A DNA stretch of 64,000 bases from Varroa destructor. Lineage: Eukaryota > Arthropoda > Arachnida > Mesostigmata > Varroidae. Shown here piece after piece: positions 30,811 through 43,483 of this stretch. Position 1 is the stretch's first letter; each line of letters opens with the position of its first letter. Position numbers and translations under genes: made by a program. The stretch lies in contig NW_019211457.1 of assembly GCF_002443255.2 (NCBI RefSeq), forward strand, positions 1,714,727-1,778,726. Reading direction: 5' to 3'. The notes under the pieces were generated by a model, which worked only from the letters and a program-made list of their open reading frames with translations, was not told the DNA's origin and did not search any database.

Positions 30811-33486
30811 GTTAGTGCGAGATAATGTCCGGTATTTGATTTATGCTTAGATACGGTGTTGTCTTGTATATAACTAGCGCAGTCGAAGCATCGGAGATCA
30901 TTAGCGTTAGTAGTCACACAGGGTAATTAGGATGAACCCCAAGTTGACTTTTAAGGGGGGAAACACCTAAGGCAAGGTAAGTGTCACAAGGATGTAAAGT
31001 TTTGAGTATCCATCGACTTAGTACATATGTTCAAGATCGCCATCAAGAGCAAGTTGAGCTGGTTCAAATTGAAAAGTCGGTAGTAAACAACTGTTAACTT
31101 CTATCCATATGTATATAGCCAAGGGGGTGTCTTTTCTGGATGCTATGTTTTGTACATGCAAAGGCCAAAAAGACTTGCAGCAACAGAGCCTCAAATATAT
31201 CACAATAGATCAGTAGACAGGTGATATCGATCCTGGCAGTTCGTTCGGCCGAAGGTTAAACTGAGGACTGTGCCCTCATTATCATTAATGCAGCATCGCC
31301 CTAGAACGTAAAAAGCCCAACATAGGCTGCTCACTTATTGCAGGGTTATCTATCCCTTCCTGAAACAGCAGTGCACCAATGAAGTGACAATTAAGAGATA
31401 ATGAGGAAAACGAAACGAACAAATTTTTTTTCTAACATATTGCAGAGATATAGTATGATGTCCCGTACGTATACATGGACCAGAGGCAACGTACATTCTA
31501 TGTACTACACCCACAGTACATTGACACCCATAATTTTTGTCCTTAGCACAATTTGTATATAGCTTGAACTTACTTTCCCGACTTAAGACAAGATCTCACG
31601 TAAAAATATTATAGCAAGTTATTATAGTAAGTTTAATATCCAGTAAAATGGCAAGTTTTCCCAAGCTTCCGTGAGAGGGAGAGAGCTAGCGACGGCAAAC
31701 TGACTTTGTTTTAAAGCCCTTGAAGGCGTAGGTGTAATGCAAGATCATATTAGTGTTATGAGACTGCCATATCTGTTAACGTTGGCCTTGTTTGATGGCA
31801 CACCACAAACAAACGGAACCTTTGGGGAAAATCGAGAAGAGCCGCTCTTCAGTCTCCTAAATTTGTGTAGACACGTTCGCAGACTCACTTTTCCTCCTTT
31901 TCGAAAAACAAGATAGAGCGTTATAGACAGCGTAACTAAGTGCGCTCACAAACACATCCCAAAGCACAAGGAAGATAAAAGGGAATGACCCGCGCAGCTG
32001 ACTTGATGCGGGGTTCAGCGACGCTCCTCTTAGCTATTATATTTGTATATGCAAAGGTTCAAAAATGTTGTAAGAGCGCCTGCGGGGCAAAGACCAGTGT
32101 CCGCGTGAAATAGTTAACGCTTGAACTGTTGCCTCAATAGAAATCATGACAGCGAGAGTGATCACGGTGACTGTTTTTTGAGTGCATAATGAGTTGGAGG
32201 GGATGGCTACTGAGAGGAAGTAGTGGTCAGCCTGTCAGTAGGGTCCGGCAGTTTATCGTTGTTGTTTCGAGGCAGTTAGACAGATCTAACGACCAAACAG
32301 GATGGCTGGACAGTCCCTGGTTAACCGGAGCTGGTGCCAAAATGTCATGTTTTTTGAGGAAACGGTATTTCTCTCTCTACCAAAGACAACGAGAGAAAAG
32401 TTGAAAATGAACGAATTGCATAGGATGCATGACGAACGCGCGAACCGTCAGGAAGTCGGGGGTTGTCCGCGTAAGAAGGAAGACAACCTCGGACGGCGCG
32501 GTGACTGAAGCGGAAATTAAAAAGTTAGCTGGTCGCCATCGCCAGCAAATGCCATCCCACCCACTACGACCGCTTAACTGGTGGGTGGACAGAAGCGTAA
32601 TTCTCCGCGTCTAGGATTTTACCTACCTCTTCCTTAGCGTGGTCTCGCGCGCCATGTTTTAACCAGCAGCGTTGGTGGCTCTGCAAGGGGATAGGTTAAA
32701 AGTAGAATTAGAAAAGGCAGGAAATCGCCCTCAAGGAGGACACATCACCGTGTTGTCTTTGCTAGCTGCATAACCGTTCGAGGTGGCAAACACGAGGAGG
32801 CGACCTAGGGGAAAGGAATGATCGCTGAAAAAAAAGGAGCTGCTGAGGAGACGCTGGAACTTGAGGTACAGTCAAAGACGAGGGGTCTCTTATAGAACTG
32901 ATCCCATGACAACACTAGTTAGTCCCTTGTCTTACAAAAGATAAGGGCTGCATGGCAGCGGATGCAGGCACAGAGCTGGACGAGGAAGCTCTCATTTCTG
33001 GTCGGGGAATAGGCAGACTAAGGGATGACCAACCCACGTTCTCTCTTCTTCCTCTAACTTACCCTTGATTGAGCGCGAGACCGGTCAAAAAAACTCGAGC
33101 CTACCTAAGGCATAGGTTTCCCGAACCATCAGCATGCAAGCAAGACCCTTTCGACACTGATTGCCGCACTCCATCCACGTTGGCCAGCTAGTGAATGTGT
33201 GTCAATTTAATCGCTTATGTTGATGCCAGAGATAGTTTAAAATGTCGAGACGGGGACCGCGTGGTCAGCGCTAAAGCAAGCCAAGAGGCTTTCTAAATCA
33301 TCCGCGTCAAAAACTAACTAGAGAGAAAAGACTACTTTTCTTGTGAATAATTACATTTCTCTGCGCACGTTTCGTCCGGACCGTTTCGTATACTAAATAT
33401 GGTACCTATCATAGCAAAATATATCCTTTCCTCGAAGATGTTCAGGACGAGAAATGTTTCCCTTTTTGTTTTTTCTTGAAAAACTT
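30811..33486. other. No gene seen; AT-rich
   Basis: Short frames only. A strong donor-like AAG|gtaagtg at about 30976 has no open exon before it. Frames at 32.2-32.6 kb lack splice support. Confidence 0.4.
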
Positions 33487-33676
33487 TCAATTAATGCTAA
33501 ATATATCATGGTAGATTGGTAAGCTCCTTTGAGTGGCAGACTGGCTAGCCGAAATTGGCGGCACCGTGTGCAGATTGAACAAGTGAGGCGTCGGCTGCCA
33601 TGATGTCCAGCCAGGAAACAGAGGATAGCTTATTAGGAAGTGCATGCCCAAGGGCAATGCTTGGCTCAGCATTGCG
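33487..33676 (-). CDS. Candidate terminal exon on the minus strand, 62 codons plus stop
   Basis: On the minus strand a long pyrimidine tract (ctattactttgcctatttctctcg) and acceptor (gcacccag) end just before 33676. The frame then reads one base, GCA, ATG and on to TGA at 33487. The peptide is hydrophobic and Pro/Ser-rich (LPLGMHFLISYPLFPGW ... VPPISASQSATQRS). The acceptor is one of the best in the window. No family recognised. Confidence 0.22.
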
Positions 33677-34188
33677 CTGGGTGCCAATCGAGAGAAATAG
33701 GCAAAGTAATAGAAAGCCAAAGAATTACAGCCAGCCTATTAATATGCGAGAGAGACCGTACAGGTGACGTCGTTGAATGGTGATCGACTTAGTTTAGAGT
33801 GCCATTTTAGCAGTCGAGCTACCAGAAAATAGATATATTAGTAGATAGGATTACAGTGGCATTGATAGAGAAGTAATTGTGACTCACACATGACGTAACG
33901 CCGATATTTCCAACAAAGTATTGAATAAACGTTTTTCTTTTTTCCTAGGAAAACTCGTTCGACTGCTATGCATATTCTGTAGAAAATTTCTTCCTTTTAG
34001 TTCATTTAAACGGACAATGGTCCGCTATATCCATACGTATTACGACCGATTAGACAAACTACTGCAGTCATCCATGTTTGCTACCTACGAGCCGTTATTC
34101 CGAACGCTGTTACTTCCATGTCTGCATTGTGCGTTTCCTATTGCTAACAGCGTTATTGAATCCAGAAGCAGTAGTCAGCGGCATCAGA

Positions 34189-34200
34189 GGGGGGGGGGGG
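34189..34200. repeat. Poly-G tract, 12 bases
   Basis: Twelve G, followed by AA and five more G; potential for unusual DNA structure. Confidence 0.9.
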
Positions 34201-34778
34201 AAGGGGGTCGCGGCAGTGGCAATAGCGGCTACGAGAGCTTACAGCGAGAAAAATATTGACATCAAACAACGTTCTCTCTGTCAGCCGCCCGATCAGTCCT
34301 TCCTGATGAGAAAGGGAGGACACTGCAGCGGACTCTACCCGGCCCGCCTCATTAGATGAAGCGCGCGCTCGAGATGGACAAAAGACGTAGATATGCCCTA
34401 GCCGTTGCCATTGCGGATAAGCGGCATCAACGACAACGACTCCGCCGCCAGCAGACCAGAACGAGTTGAAAGTTGTAGAAAACCAGTGAAGTGTTTACTA
34501 CATTTTGCTGACGAATGGACGAATAAACGGTCAATGACAGTGGTATCAGAGCAGCGCTAACGGTTCGATCTGACTGGTCTGACGGACAGCCGCCGAAACA
34601 TTGACCGTTTCCGCTCTAGAGACATAACTATACACACAACAGCAACTAAAGTGGCTTCTGGAGGCTATTGCACTGATGAGCCGTGTTTACAGCCAGACTG
34701 CATCGTTTGGGAACAAATACTGCACGTACCACCTCGAGGAAGCAGTCGAAGGCAAACGGCGACGTTCGATCACGTCAC

Positions 34779-34799
34779 AAAAAAAAAAAAAAAAAAAAA
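34779..34799. repeat. Poly-A tract, 21 bases
   Basis: Uninterrupted A. Possible retroposon tail, but I could not define a flanking duplication. Confidence 0.9.
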
Positions 34800-36731
34800 C
34801 CAGACGCTGTCCACACAACGACAACTGCACGACTATTGTCTATTGGGAGATGCTTGCTGTTTTTCGTAATGTAGAGAAACGTTGACGCTCAGACGTAACT
34901 CGGTCTCTTTGAGCCACTTGAGTCGTTTGTCTGCCTGTTTTATACACAATAGGTATTTTCTATCTATTTTATCACATTTTCTATTCAAGTGTTCTACCCA
35001 TCGATTTCCACTACTAACAATCTGCAAACTAAGATTGAGAGAATATGAGCGCACTTCTGTATTTTGCTTAAAACAGACCTAATAGGACGGGGTTTGCACT
35101 GGGTAGAATCGTGAGTTTACAATAGGGAGCACCAGGAAGAATGCGCTTACAGTCAAGCCAAAAAAGGAAAAGAGGACTTTCAAATGAAATCAATGTTATT
35201 TTAACTATAGGATTAGTTTTTTTCGTAAAAGGGAGCTACTTTGCCAGTGGGGGGTTTATTTCCGAATCTATTAAATAATGTTTTGATTCTGTTAAGCATT
35301 ATTACAGACAGGATTATATAGTACGTGCAAAATCCCTGAAGAAAGCAAACCGTAACAACCTTTACAGTTTTACGAGATAGTGCAAGATATAATTACAATA
35401 ATTTTTTGTTTTTTCCTTTTTTTTCAAGCTAAAAATACGAACATTGTCACTGTTACGCCCAGATCGAGTTAAAAACCTAGAGATGGACTACAGCTGTAAG
35501 AAAACCCTATGAATATTTATATAATCATATTTTTACATTAATTATAATAACAATAATGGTAATGATCGTCGTGATATTCCCAAAACAGAGAGGCGAGAAG
35601 ACTTTGCGCTGAAATTCTGAAAACAAAAACTAATGATAATGCATAAAAACACTTAAAAGCATCCCGAAGACTTATACGTATTCAACATACGCTACACATT
35701 GTAGCAGCATACAAAAATAGCAACGACGGCAAGGTAAGCGGCTTCGTGTAACAGAACAACAATGAATAAGTGACCGAGGTGGGTTAGTTAGTAAACGTTT
35801 GGCATAAGCCAGGCGGCGCATTCAAACCCAGATGGGTCCAGATGCGTTTCCCCACTAGAAGCTATTCTCTTTGTGTACGGCGGACACCATCGACACATTG
35901 CCAATATCTAACCAGTAGCTCAACCTGATATTGTTGTTGTATTTGTGTGCCGATATGCGTCGAAGTCAACCCCGTGGCCCAACTAGAGTGATTTTCGCTT
36001 GCTGGTAGTACAAGTAATAATGGTACAGATATAACTTCTTATCTCTTTTACTCACCTATATAAACGAACGTACCCTAGATTAACGTAACTGCTCAAAGAG
36101 GTGGGCTCGACTCCGACAGCTGCTTTTCAATGAGATAAAGAAATCTCGCATAAGGACAAAGTCAAAGATACCAGTAACAACCATATCGTAGAAGATGTGG
36201 AACTAAGAGTGGTTTCGTGGGACACATACATATAAAAGATAAAATATGAGAAGACCGATGTATATCATCGGTCAGTAAGTGCTTGCGGAACCGATGGGAC
36301 GAAGCTCAAAGGTTAGGTTGCAGTCGATTTGAGCTCCATCAACAACTTACCAGGCTTATATGTGAGCGGACCTCTAAGGTCAAATGCACGGAAAAGAGTT
36401 TGAAAACTTACAATATTCTGTAGTAAGGTGTGACTCATACGGCACGGATGAATGATGATATAGGTAAGTTGTTTTTACCCATGACCCACCATCTGCATAG
36501 TAATGCTAGGCACGCCGTAACCTGTTGGCGGGTAGCGTTAACGCAGCCTTATTAAGCAAAAGGGAGGTACCAGTGAGCGGCATATTCGTTCGACAATACG
36601 TGCATACTCCTTGTAGATTCTGGGAAAGCTCTATCGGGCTAGGCAGACTTGCTCTCTCTTCAATGAGTTATAGTCATTGTATATGTGCCGGCTAGCCTAC
36701 CAGCTGACTTAGCCTCTGTTTTGGCCTGGTT

Positions 36732-36950
36732 ATGTTTAAGGTTATCAGTGCATGGTGTCCTGATCGTGTCATCGATGTCTCTGTTCGTACAAACCGGCGA
36801 CCTGACTACGCCAAAGCAGTTCGCCCCTGCAAGTTACTCTCTGCAAAGAAGATATATATGTTTATTATTGATGCCCCTATCTGGCTTGAAGGGCCTGGCT
36901 GCTACGACGGTGTCGAATGGTGCCTGAGACACCTGAAGCCAGACACTGAG
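36732..36950 (+). CDS. Candidate first coding exon, 73 codons, ATG to donor
   Basis: ATG at 36732 (G at -3) starts an open frame that reaches GAG|gtgagct at 36951 in phase 0. An AAG acceptor at 36740 is an alternative start of the same frame. The peptide looks like a piece of a folded domain: conserved-looking Trp-Cys-Pro-Asp, a basic stretch (VRTNRRPDYAKAVRPCKLL), a hydrophobic strand (KIYMFIIDAPIWLEGP) and a Cys/Trp-containing end (CYDGVEWCLRHLKPDTE). The donor is good and the codons coding-like. I do not recognise the family. Confidence 0.3.
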
Positions 36951-39023
36951 GTGAGCTGCTCGTAGTATGGTACTGTGACGATGTCCTCCTGCCAGGCTGA
37001 TGAGGCATGCTCTGCCTCTCTATTCGATACACATGAAGGAAGCAGTGGATAAGATATCTCTGGCATAAACAGTGTGTTAAAGAATGACAGTTCAACGATA
37101 GAGTTTTCGTACGAACTCGTATAGTATGCCGGACTGAGCTTGTGCCGAGATTATGATTAATATCTGTTTTGTTGGGTTACCAGCGTAAAGCATTCAAAAC
37201 TTTACTCGTCTGCGCATGTATCACAAGTTGTTATCTATCCGAAAATAGATTTCGATATTACAAAAAAAAACAAAAGGACTTTGAAAAAACACTCACTTGG
37301 ACGGTTCAATTGGACTTTGGCTGAAATTAAATTTAGAAATTAATTAGCCCGGACATCGAGAAGACGTTGCATATAGCCTAACAGAGGAAAACTTCTTTGT
37401 CCCATAAAGATACAATCGAAATGCACACAAATCCAATTTTTAACCAAAGTAGAATAAATCATTTCCATAGTCAGTCCGTACCTTCGATATTCTACCATGG
37501 AAAATTCGGTGCATTTTCGAGACGTTAACATCTGTGTCACTGTTTTTATAGTGTATGGAACTTATTCATTGGGCACATTCCTACGCAGGTAACCTAACCT
37601 AACCCCCCAGTAGCAGACAAATACCTGAACGATGAAGTTCCGTCGGCTGCATAATGCATCAGCCCTTGACCTCCGTTAAAAAGGTGTGTCCTTACTGACA
37701 TACTATTGCGTGCGACTCGCATCTCCAGTCGTCACTTAGATCGTCAATTCCAGATGCCCGGCGTCTCTCCTTTTGCCAAGACAGCAGCGCCAGCCAGCGA
37801 GGCGACTAAGCACGTCCACGGACATCCATACTACTAGCACTTACGCGAGAGAACGCTTACGAGGCTAGAACCAGACCCTTTTGGTTAATCTCTTGGCCAC
37901 TACATCAGCGGCTCGCGCGAACCGCTGTCGAAATAGGTTGCCACGGCGGCAACGTGTAGAAACTATGGGGAGCGAGTGCGCACACACGTCCACCCCATTG
38001 AGGGGTATCGTATCTGATACAAAGCATTTGATCTGGAGCAAACCTGGTCACCAGATGGGAACCGAGGAACCTCATCTAGCCGCTTTCCTCCACCGGACCC
38101 GTATAGCAGCGACGGAGTACCTGGTTGAATGACGCTTGCTTGTATAGTAATGATTGGCATTCTGCCTCGCAGGGGTGTCGCTTGCTCACAGATTCGACCT
38201 TATATCGTTCGTCAGTCTACCTTTGGGAGTGTGATAGATCGCGGGTTTCTTCGAGGGTGGGGCCGGGCACAGAAGCTCGGTGGGCCTGCGTAGGCCAACG
38301 TAGGCAAAACGTTTTATTCTTTTCGTTTCGAGCAATGCACTCGTAGTACAGAACAACGTAGAATTAAATAGGGAAGTTAAGCTGCTTAAGCGATCATCAG
38401 AGAATGACAGCCTTTGACTACGAGCGGAGCCAGCGATATGCTCGGTTAGGTAGGGGCTACTCAGGCAGGTATGGTTCGTTTGGGACGCTGTATTACTGGC
38501 GAAGTGAACAGAAAAATAGAATGGAAAGTTTTTGTTTGTTACGCCGCTAAATACTGATAAGTCGATGCTCATACAGGCTTATTAGAATGTAGCGGTAATT
38601 TTTTTTCTACTTGCCAAATATAGTTTTTCTTCTAGTGTATCGTTTTTTTCAACAGTTTGTAGAGCGCTGTGTCAATCTGTGATCGTACCTCAAAGTAAGT
38701 TAGCGAGCGATCTTTTTGTTAATTGTGGGACAGAAATAGCAGAAGAAATTGCTACCAAAAATTACCAAAAAAGAACTTAGTATACGTTTAACAATTAGCA
38801 AATAGTAGCTAATTTATGTACAGTATTAGGTAGGCCACATCTTATGTTGTGGGATTGCAATTTGACTATTTCCCACAATCTTTAGTCTAATAATCAGTAT
38901 ACAATTATCTAGGTTTAGCCTTTTTAGCCAACATACGTTTAGTTGGTCGTCGTACAATAAATTGGCCGATCGTTGACAGACGATGCTGGGCTGGTCAGGT
39001 CCTCCACTGAAACACCTTCTGAA
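36951..39023. other. No gene seen
   Basis: AT-rich to 37.6 kb, then moderate GC. Holds the CCTAA motif at 37590-37604. Confidence 0.4.
37590..37604. repeat. Short CCTAA telomere-type motif
   Basis: TAACCTAACCTAACC, about three units of the arthropod telomere repeat (TTAGG on the other strand). Too short to be a telomere; an interstitial trace or chance. Confidence 0.4.
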
Positions 39024-39293
39024 ATGCCTGCATCTACTCTCAGCTCTCGTGAGTCTGTAGGCAGTCACAACCCTGATCTCTTGCGGTCACGTAGTGATAA
39101 GAAGCACGATCACATGCTGCTCATTTTGGTCCCCCTTATTGGCGTCATTTCGCCCTTTGTTTCATACGACGCTTTCGCCCAAACAGCGAATGGCCAAGTG
39201 TGTATGATTCCTAGTTCCCATATAAATATATGTAATTCTGGTGAAACGATATCGCCTCCGGCATCCCCTGCTTGCCCACAGATCGCTGGATAG
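39024..39293 (+). CDS. Candidate ORF, 89 codons, Ser-rich with one membrane segment
   Basis: ATG at 39024 with G at -3 (the frame is open from 38973). It starts Ser/Thr-rich (MPASTLSSRESVGSHNPDLL), then basic residues (RSRSDKK), one hydrophobic segment (MLLILVPLIGVISPFVSY) and a Cys- and Pro-containing tail. This layout suits a single-pass membrane protein, but the opposite strand is also open for most of it. No family recognised. Confidence 0.18.
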   Translation: MPASTLSSRESVGSHNPDLLRSRSDKKHDHMLLILVPLIGVISPFVSYDAFAQTANGQVCMIPSSHINICNSGETISPPASPACPQIAG

Positions 39294-39635
39294 GGTCCAT
39301 GGATGAGCGTCACAAATAAACCGGGCTCCCATGTGCCCCGCAACTAATCCAACGCGTTCTATTAGAGTTGGAGCACCAGTGCAAATGGGTCCGGGGATTC
39401 TCCATAACAATATCAACGCGATCAAGAGCTGAAATCCCTAATGTCGGCCTCAGCTCGGCAATAATAAAACGGCGCGAAATCCTCGTTGTATGATGGACAG
39501 CAAAGGAGTGCCTACTATTTTAGGTATATCTAAGTAATTAAGAAATTGCTTGATGTAGTAGCATCCACGTCGCACACACCGCATGTACGCTAGTGAAGGG
39601 TGCTTTGAGCTGATGACCAGTATCTATCGGCGTCG

Positions 39636-39656
39636 CTGCTGCTGCTGCTGCTGCTG
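39636..39656. repeat. CTG x7 microsatellite
   Basis: Seven CTG units followed by TTG units; no open frame of note across it. Confidence 0.9.
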
Positions 39657-42624
39657 TTGTTGTTCCTGTCGACGCAGCATTTCCTGACGTCATGGCAACC
39701 GGAACAATGGAACTAGTATGACGCCTACAAGGATTGTTGACGTCGGTGTGAGTCGACTCGTGTATACGGACAGGATTTTAGCCTTAGACTAAAAGATAAG
39801 TTTATGAACAGTTTTCACAACGAGTGTTTTCCTATAAGCTGTTGTATGATATCGACTGGACAAGTCAAATCACTGGAATGAGAACATAGTCAGCTGCTGT
39901 CTTTCGTGTCTTTTTTTCGTGTTTCGCCGCCTACTTACGGTCAAAGTTTGTAAGCAGAGATAGGCTTAAAAAAAAAAAAACTTTTTTCTATCCTCATTAC
40001 CCGTGATGCAAACAATCATTACCAGGTCGGCGCTACTTGCCTTCGCCACCTTTTCAACCTTTATTTTTTGTCGTCACCTAGGATAATTCATCGAATCTTC
40101 TTTCAGCAACTAATTTAAACGTCACTATTCACTCTAGCACACATGTTTTCACTCATAGAACCCCACTAATTCTGTCGGTTTATCAAAACTAGCTCAGACT
40201 CCGCCCAGATTACCGCATTGCCGGCTTCGTAGCGTTGTTTATTCGATCAGTATTCGATAGCAACCTACGAGAGATCAGATTGTCAGGATTATACTACTAC
40301 TTTTAGTCGAAAAAAGCTCTCTAGGTTCATCTCTGTCGACTACCGATGCAAGAAGCTACTCTTTTCTTTCCGGACAAATTGCTTCTGCCGTAAACACCTC
40401 CCTCTCCAACGCGTGCACTGCATGAAACGTTCCTCGTAGCGTGCCCAAACTGCTTATCATTAACAGATTCACGCAGACGTCTTGGTATTGCAGTTCCTAT
40501 TGTCTAATGACAATCCCTCCTTCTTGATCACTGTACACGGCAAGATGGTGCTACAGCTATCCCAACTTTCTTCCGCTCGTTACTAAATACGGTCCATCGT
40601 GCCTCTGACGCTGAATTGTCTCAACAGTGTCCCGCTGCGAATATCAAAACTTGTCTTCCAAAATCTACTGTATATGGCGTAATTTCTTGCCATTCCCTAT
40701 GGAGCTGCTGATCTCGAACCACCGAAGGCTGGCAGCAACTCAAGTCAGTTAGTCACCTTGTCATGCGGCCCTGTCCACAGCGTGGTTCTGCCCTAAGGAC
40801 GTCTTATGTCCTGCAGGATTAATCGGTTAGATTTTGCCACGGGGTGTCTACGATCGCACTTGCCTACTTGTTCATCCGTGATGATTATAATTGCGTGGCG
40901 GTTAATGGCGCTATGAGAAAGTAGCTGGCGAGGCCAGTAAGGTGTGACTCTGGGGGTGATCGGAAGGGGGGATGAGGCAACAACGAACAGAAGAGTCTGT
41001 GTCGGCGTCCAAAACAGAATGGGGCTCGTAGACGACGAGTCGGAAAAATTATTTGTTGTTCCATTCTGTTATTGTTGCTGCTTCCTGAGGAAATGGTAAA
41101 AGTCGAAAGAGCGGATTTCGCAACAACAAAGGCGCTATCGTGACTTAGCACCGAGAGGCACAAATGCTACGTTGTAAAATGATTATAAAGAAAGCTCCAA
41201 GATTGCAGTATAATGGCGGAATAATTAAATCACTTTAGAAAGTAGAAGGGCGAACTCTTCCGTTAGTATGGAATATAATGACTGCCTTTCTTTAGCTAGT
41301 ATATTAGTATAAGGAGGCTTTGATGTAACAATAAGAAAGTCCGGTTGAAACTAATGAATCGGGAAAATGCTCACCCAAAATTTCTGCAAGTAAGCTATAC
41401 GAAGGACAAAGATGCACGGAAAATATATCGAATACAAGCCTTAATGTATTATATTAAAGATGATTAATCGCGAGTAAGTGTTAAATTATGAAAGGCATCG
41501 TATTTATGAAACAAGTTTTCTATTAAATTTAAAATTAAAGTACAAATGAACTTTGTAATTGCTAAAAAATTGAGAAATTTAAGCCTAGCAGGCCGAAGGA
41601 TGCAATTAATGGGCGAACAAGGAGCGCTGTGCTCGAACGTACTCGTTGAAATACGGAACATCATTTTGAGATGTCAACCTGTTTAGGTTGTGGATAAATC
41701 GCCAGACGCACCGGCCAAATGATGTGGCCCGGCGGAAGAGCTTCGGCGTTGGCTAGATTCGTAGAATAGAAACACTGATTTGCTAATAGTATTTTGAAAG
41801 CAATCTTACCTATCTTCAGTTGCTTAATGATGCTGTTAAGTTCCTCAAGTTAGGCCATGCTATCGAATGTTGACGCAATGCGTATGACTGTGGCGCGAAG
41901 GTAAAGCTGAAAAATCTCGTATTTTTCCTTTCGTGTGCCTTCTTTTTTTACCAACGGAGCGGCAGAGTAAAAGCCGGAAGTCGCGCCTCTCTTTGATGTA
42001 ATAGCAGGAAGATAATACACATATCAGAATACCGCCACTGTCCACCTGGTGCAGTTTTGTGTGGATGCTCCAATTTAAATTCGCAACGAAATTGACGAAT
42101 TTTACGTTTTCTATAATAAGGCAATAGAGATGCACGAATGTACACTAGGTCTATGTCTTCCACATAAATCGAACCCCATTGAAACTTGTCTGTTGTCTTG
42201 GGAATGAGTTTTTGAGATTTAAACGTAGCAGAAATGGTCTATTGCCAGTCGCGTCACTTGGCTGATCCTAATAACGAAAACTAAAACGAGCCTTACAAGG
42301 GCCGTCATTTTTTTCTAAGCAGAAGGTTTCCTGCTATACACGTCGAACACATGCGAGCACTTCCCGGAACAACTGATAATAATAGCCGAAAGAGACATTA
42401 ATAAACCGTACACACGAAAGCAAACTCATCACCGAATTATGTTTGCTGCATTATAGGGCCATAAGGCCCTTCTCTACCTCTCCATCGTGTGTTCCATAGG
42501 TCGCACAAGGACCGGCCGTGCAGTACGTCTTGCATACGACATAAAATCAACATAAAATGTATCAGATCGAACACAATAGAACAACCAGATAACGTTGATT
42601 CCAGGGCCTTGGAACTCTTTGTGA

Positions 42625-42682
42625 TTGCACAACGGTGCTGTACACGCAATTGCGGTGCGAGAATGTGACTGGGTTCGGTTCC
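42625..42682 (+). other. tRNA-like A/B box pair (SINE-like relic)
   Basis: A-box-like TTGCACAACGG at 42625-42635 and B-box-like GGTTCGGTTCC at 42672-42682, each one mismatch from the polymerase III consensus, 47 bases apart as in tRNA genes. The acceptor and T stems do not pair, so it is not a working tRNA. It could be a decayed tRNA-derived SINE, or chance. Confidence 0.2.
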
Positions 42683-43461
42683 TAATGATCGGTCTGTTTG
42701 GATTTGAATGGTAATCCGCTGTTCGATCGGCTGTTGTTAATTTAATTTAATAGCCCATTAATAATTGCCCAATTAACTCCGGTTTTTCATTGTTTATCGA
42801 TCCTACTTGATATTGAACGTCGCCATATTTCATTTGTCGTTTTGGGACCGTTGTTGGGACAACGGTGTCATTAGGGGAACCATGGAACGTCTGGATCGAC
42901 GCCAGCTAATAAACACTACATTCGTTAAGTAAGTCAGTGCCATTGTTGGCATCATAATGCAAGAACTGTGCGTAGTAGCTAATAGAGATTCCTCGAGTAA
43001 TAACGTTTGAAGGTATTCTGAAGCGTGAAGTGCAGATGGTCCGGGTGCAGATACCGAACCGCGCTCTGCAGTTTCACCCGTAGTCGGCCTTCAGGCATGC
43101 ATCGGTTCCTTCTGGACCTCGATGCATGCCCGAAGCTGCTTTCACTATGGCGATATGCAGCTTTTGGCCAACGATGGCCAACGCAACGTGTATAACTGAC
43201 TCGTCAGTCATCATCATCGTCGCCACACACATGGACATGGCGTTCTCGGGTCGTCATGGTCTTGATATGGTCCGTGCTATGGCCGCTACCAAGGTCATCT
43301 GTATCGTTGATCACTACCTACCGGCAACGTCAACTCACTGAAAGGTAGAGGCACGTAACTCATTATACGCTTTTAACTGGTGATGCTTTCTGTGCATTGG
43401 CTGTTTCTTATAGTCTATCTATACGATACGTTTTGTTGTTGTTCTTGTTCCTATTGTTCTT

Positions 43462-43483
43462 GTCGTCGTCGTCGTCGTCGTCG
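43462..43483. repeat. GTC microsatellite, 7 units
   Basis: GTC repeat within a GTT/CTT-rich stretch. Confidence 0.9.

Larger units (their letters stand above)
33677..36731. other. No gene seen; homopolymer tracts
   Basis: Contains a run of 12 G (34189-34200) and of 21 A (34779-34799). A perfect-looking B-box-type word (GGCTCGACTCC, about 36104-36114) lacks an upstream A box. AT-rich from 35.1 to 36.3 kb. Confidence 0.4.

Noticed and set aside
36104..36114. B-box word GGCTCGACTCC
   Set aside because: No A box at tRNA spacing and the T stem has a mismatch.
37590..37604. Telomere or subtelomere junction
   Set aside because: Only three CCTAA units, embedded in ordinary sequence on both sides.
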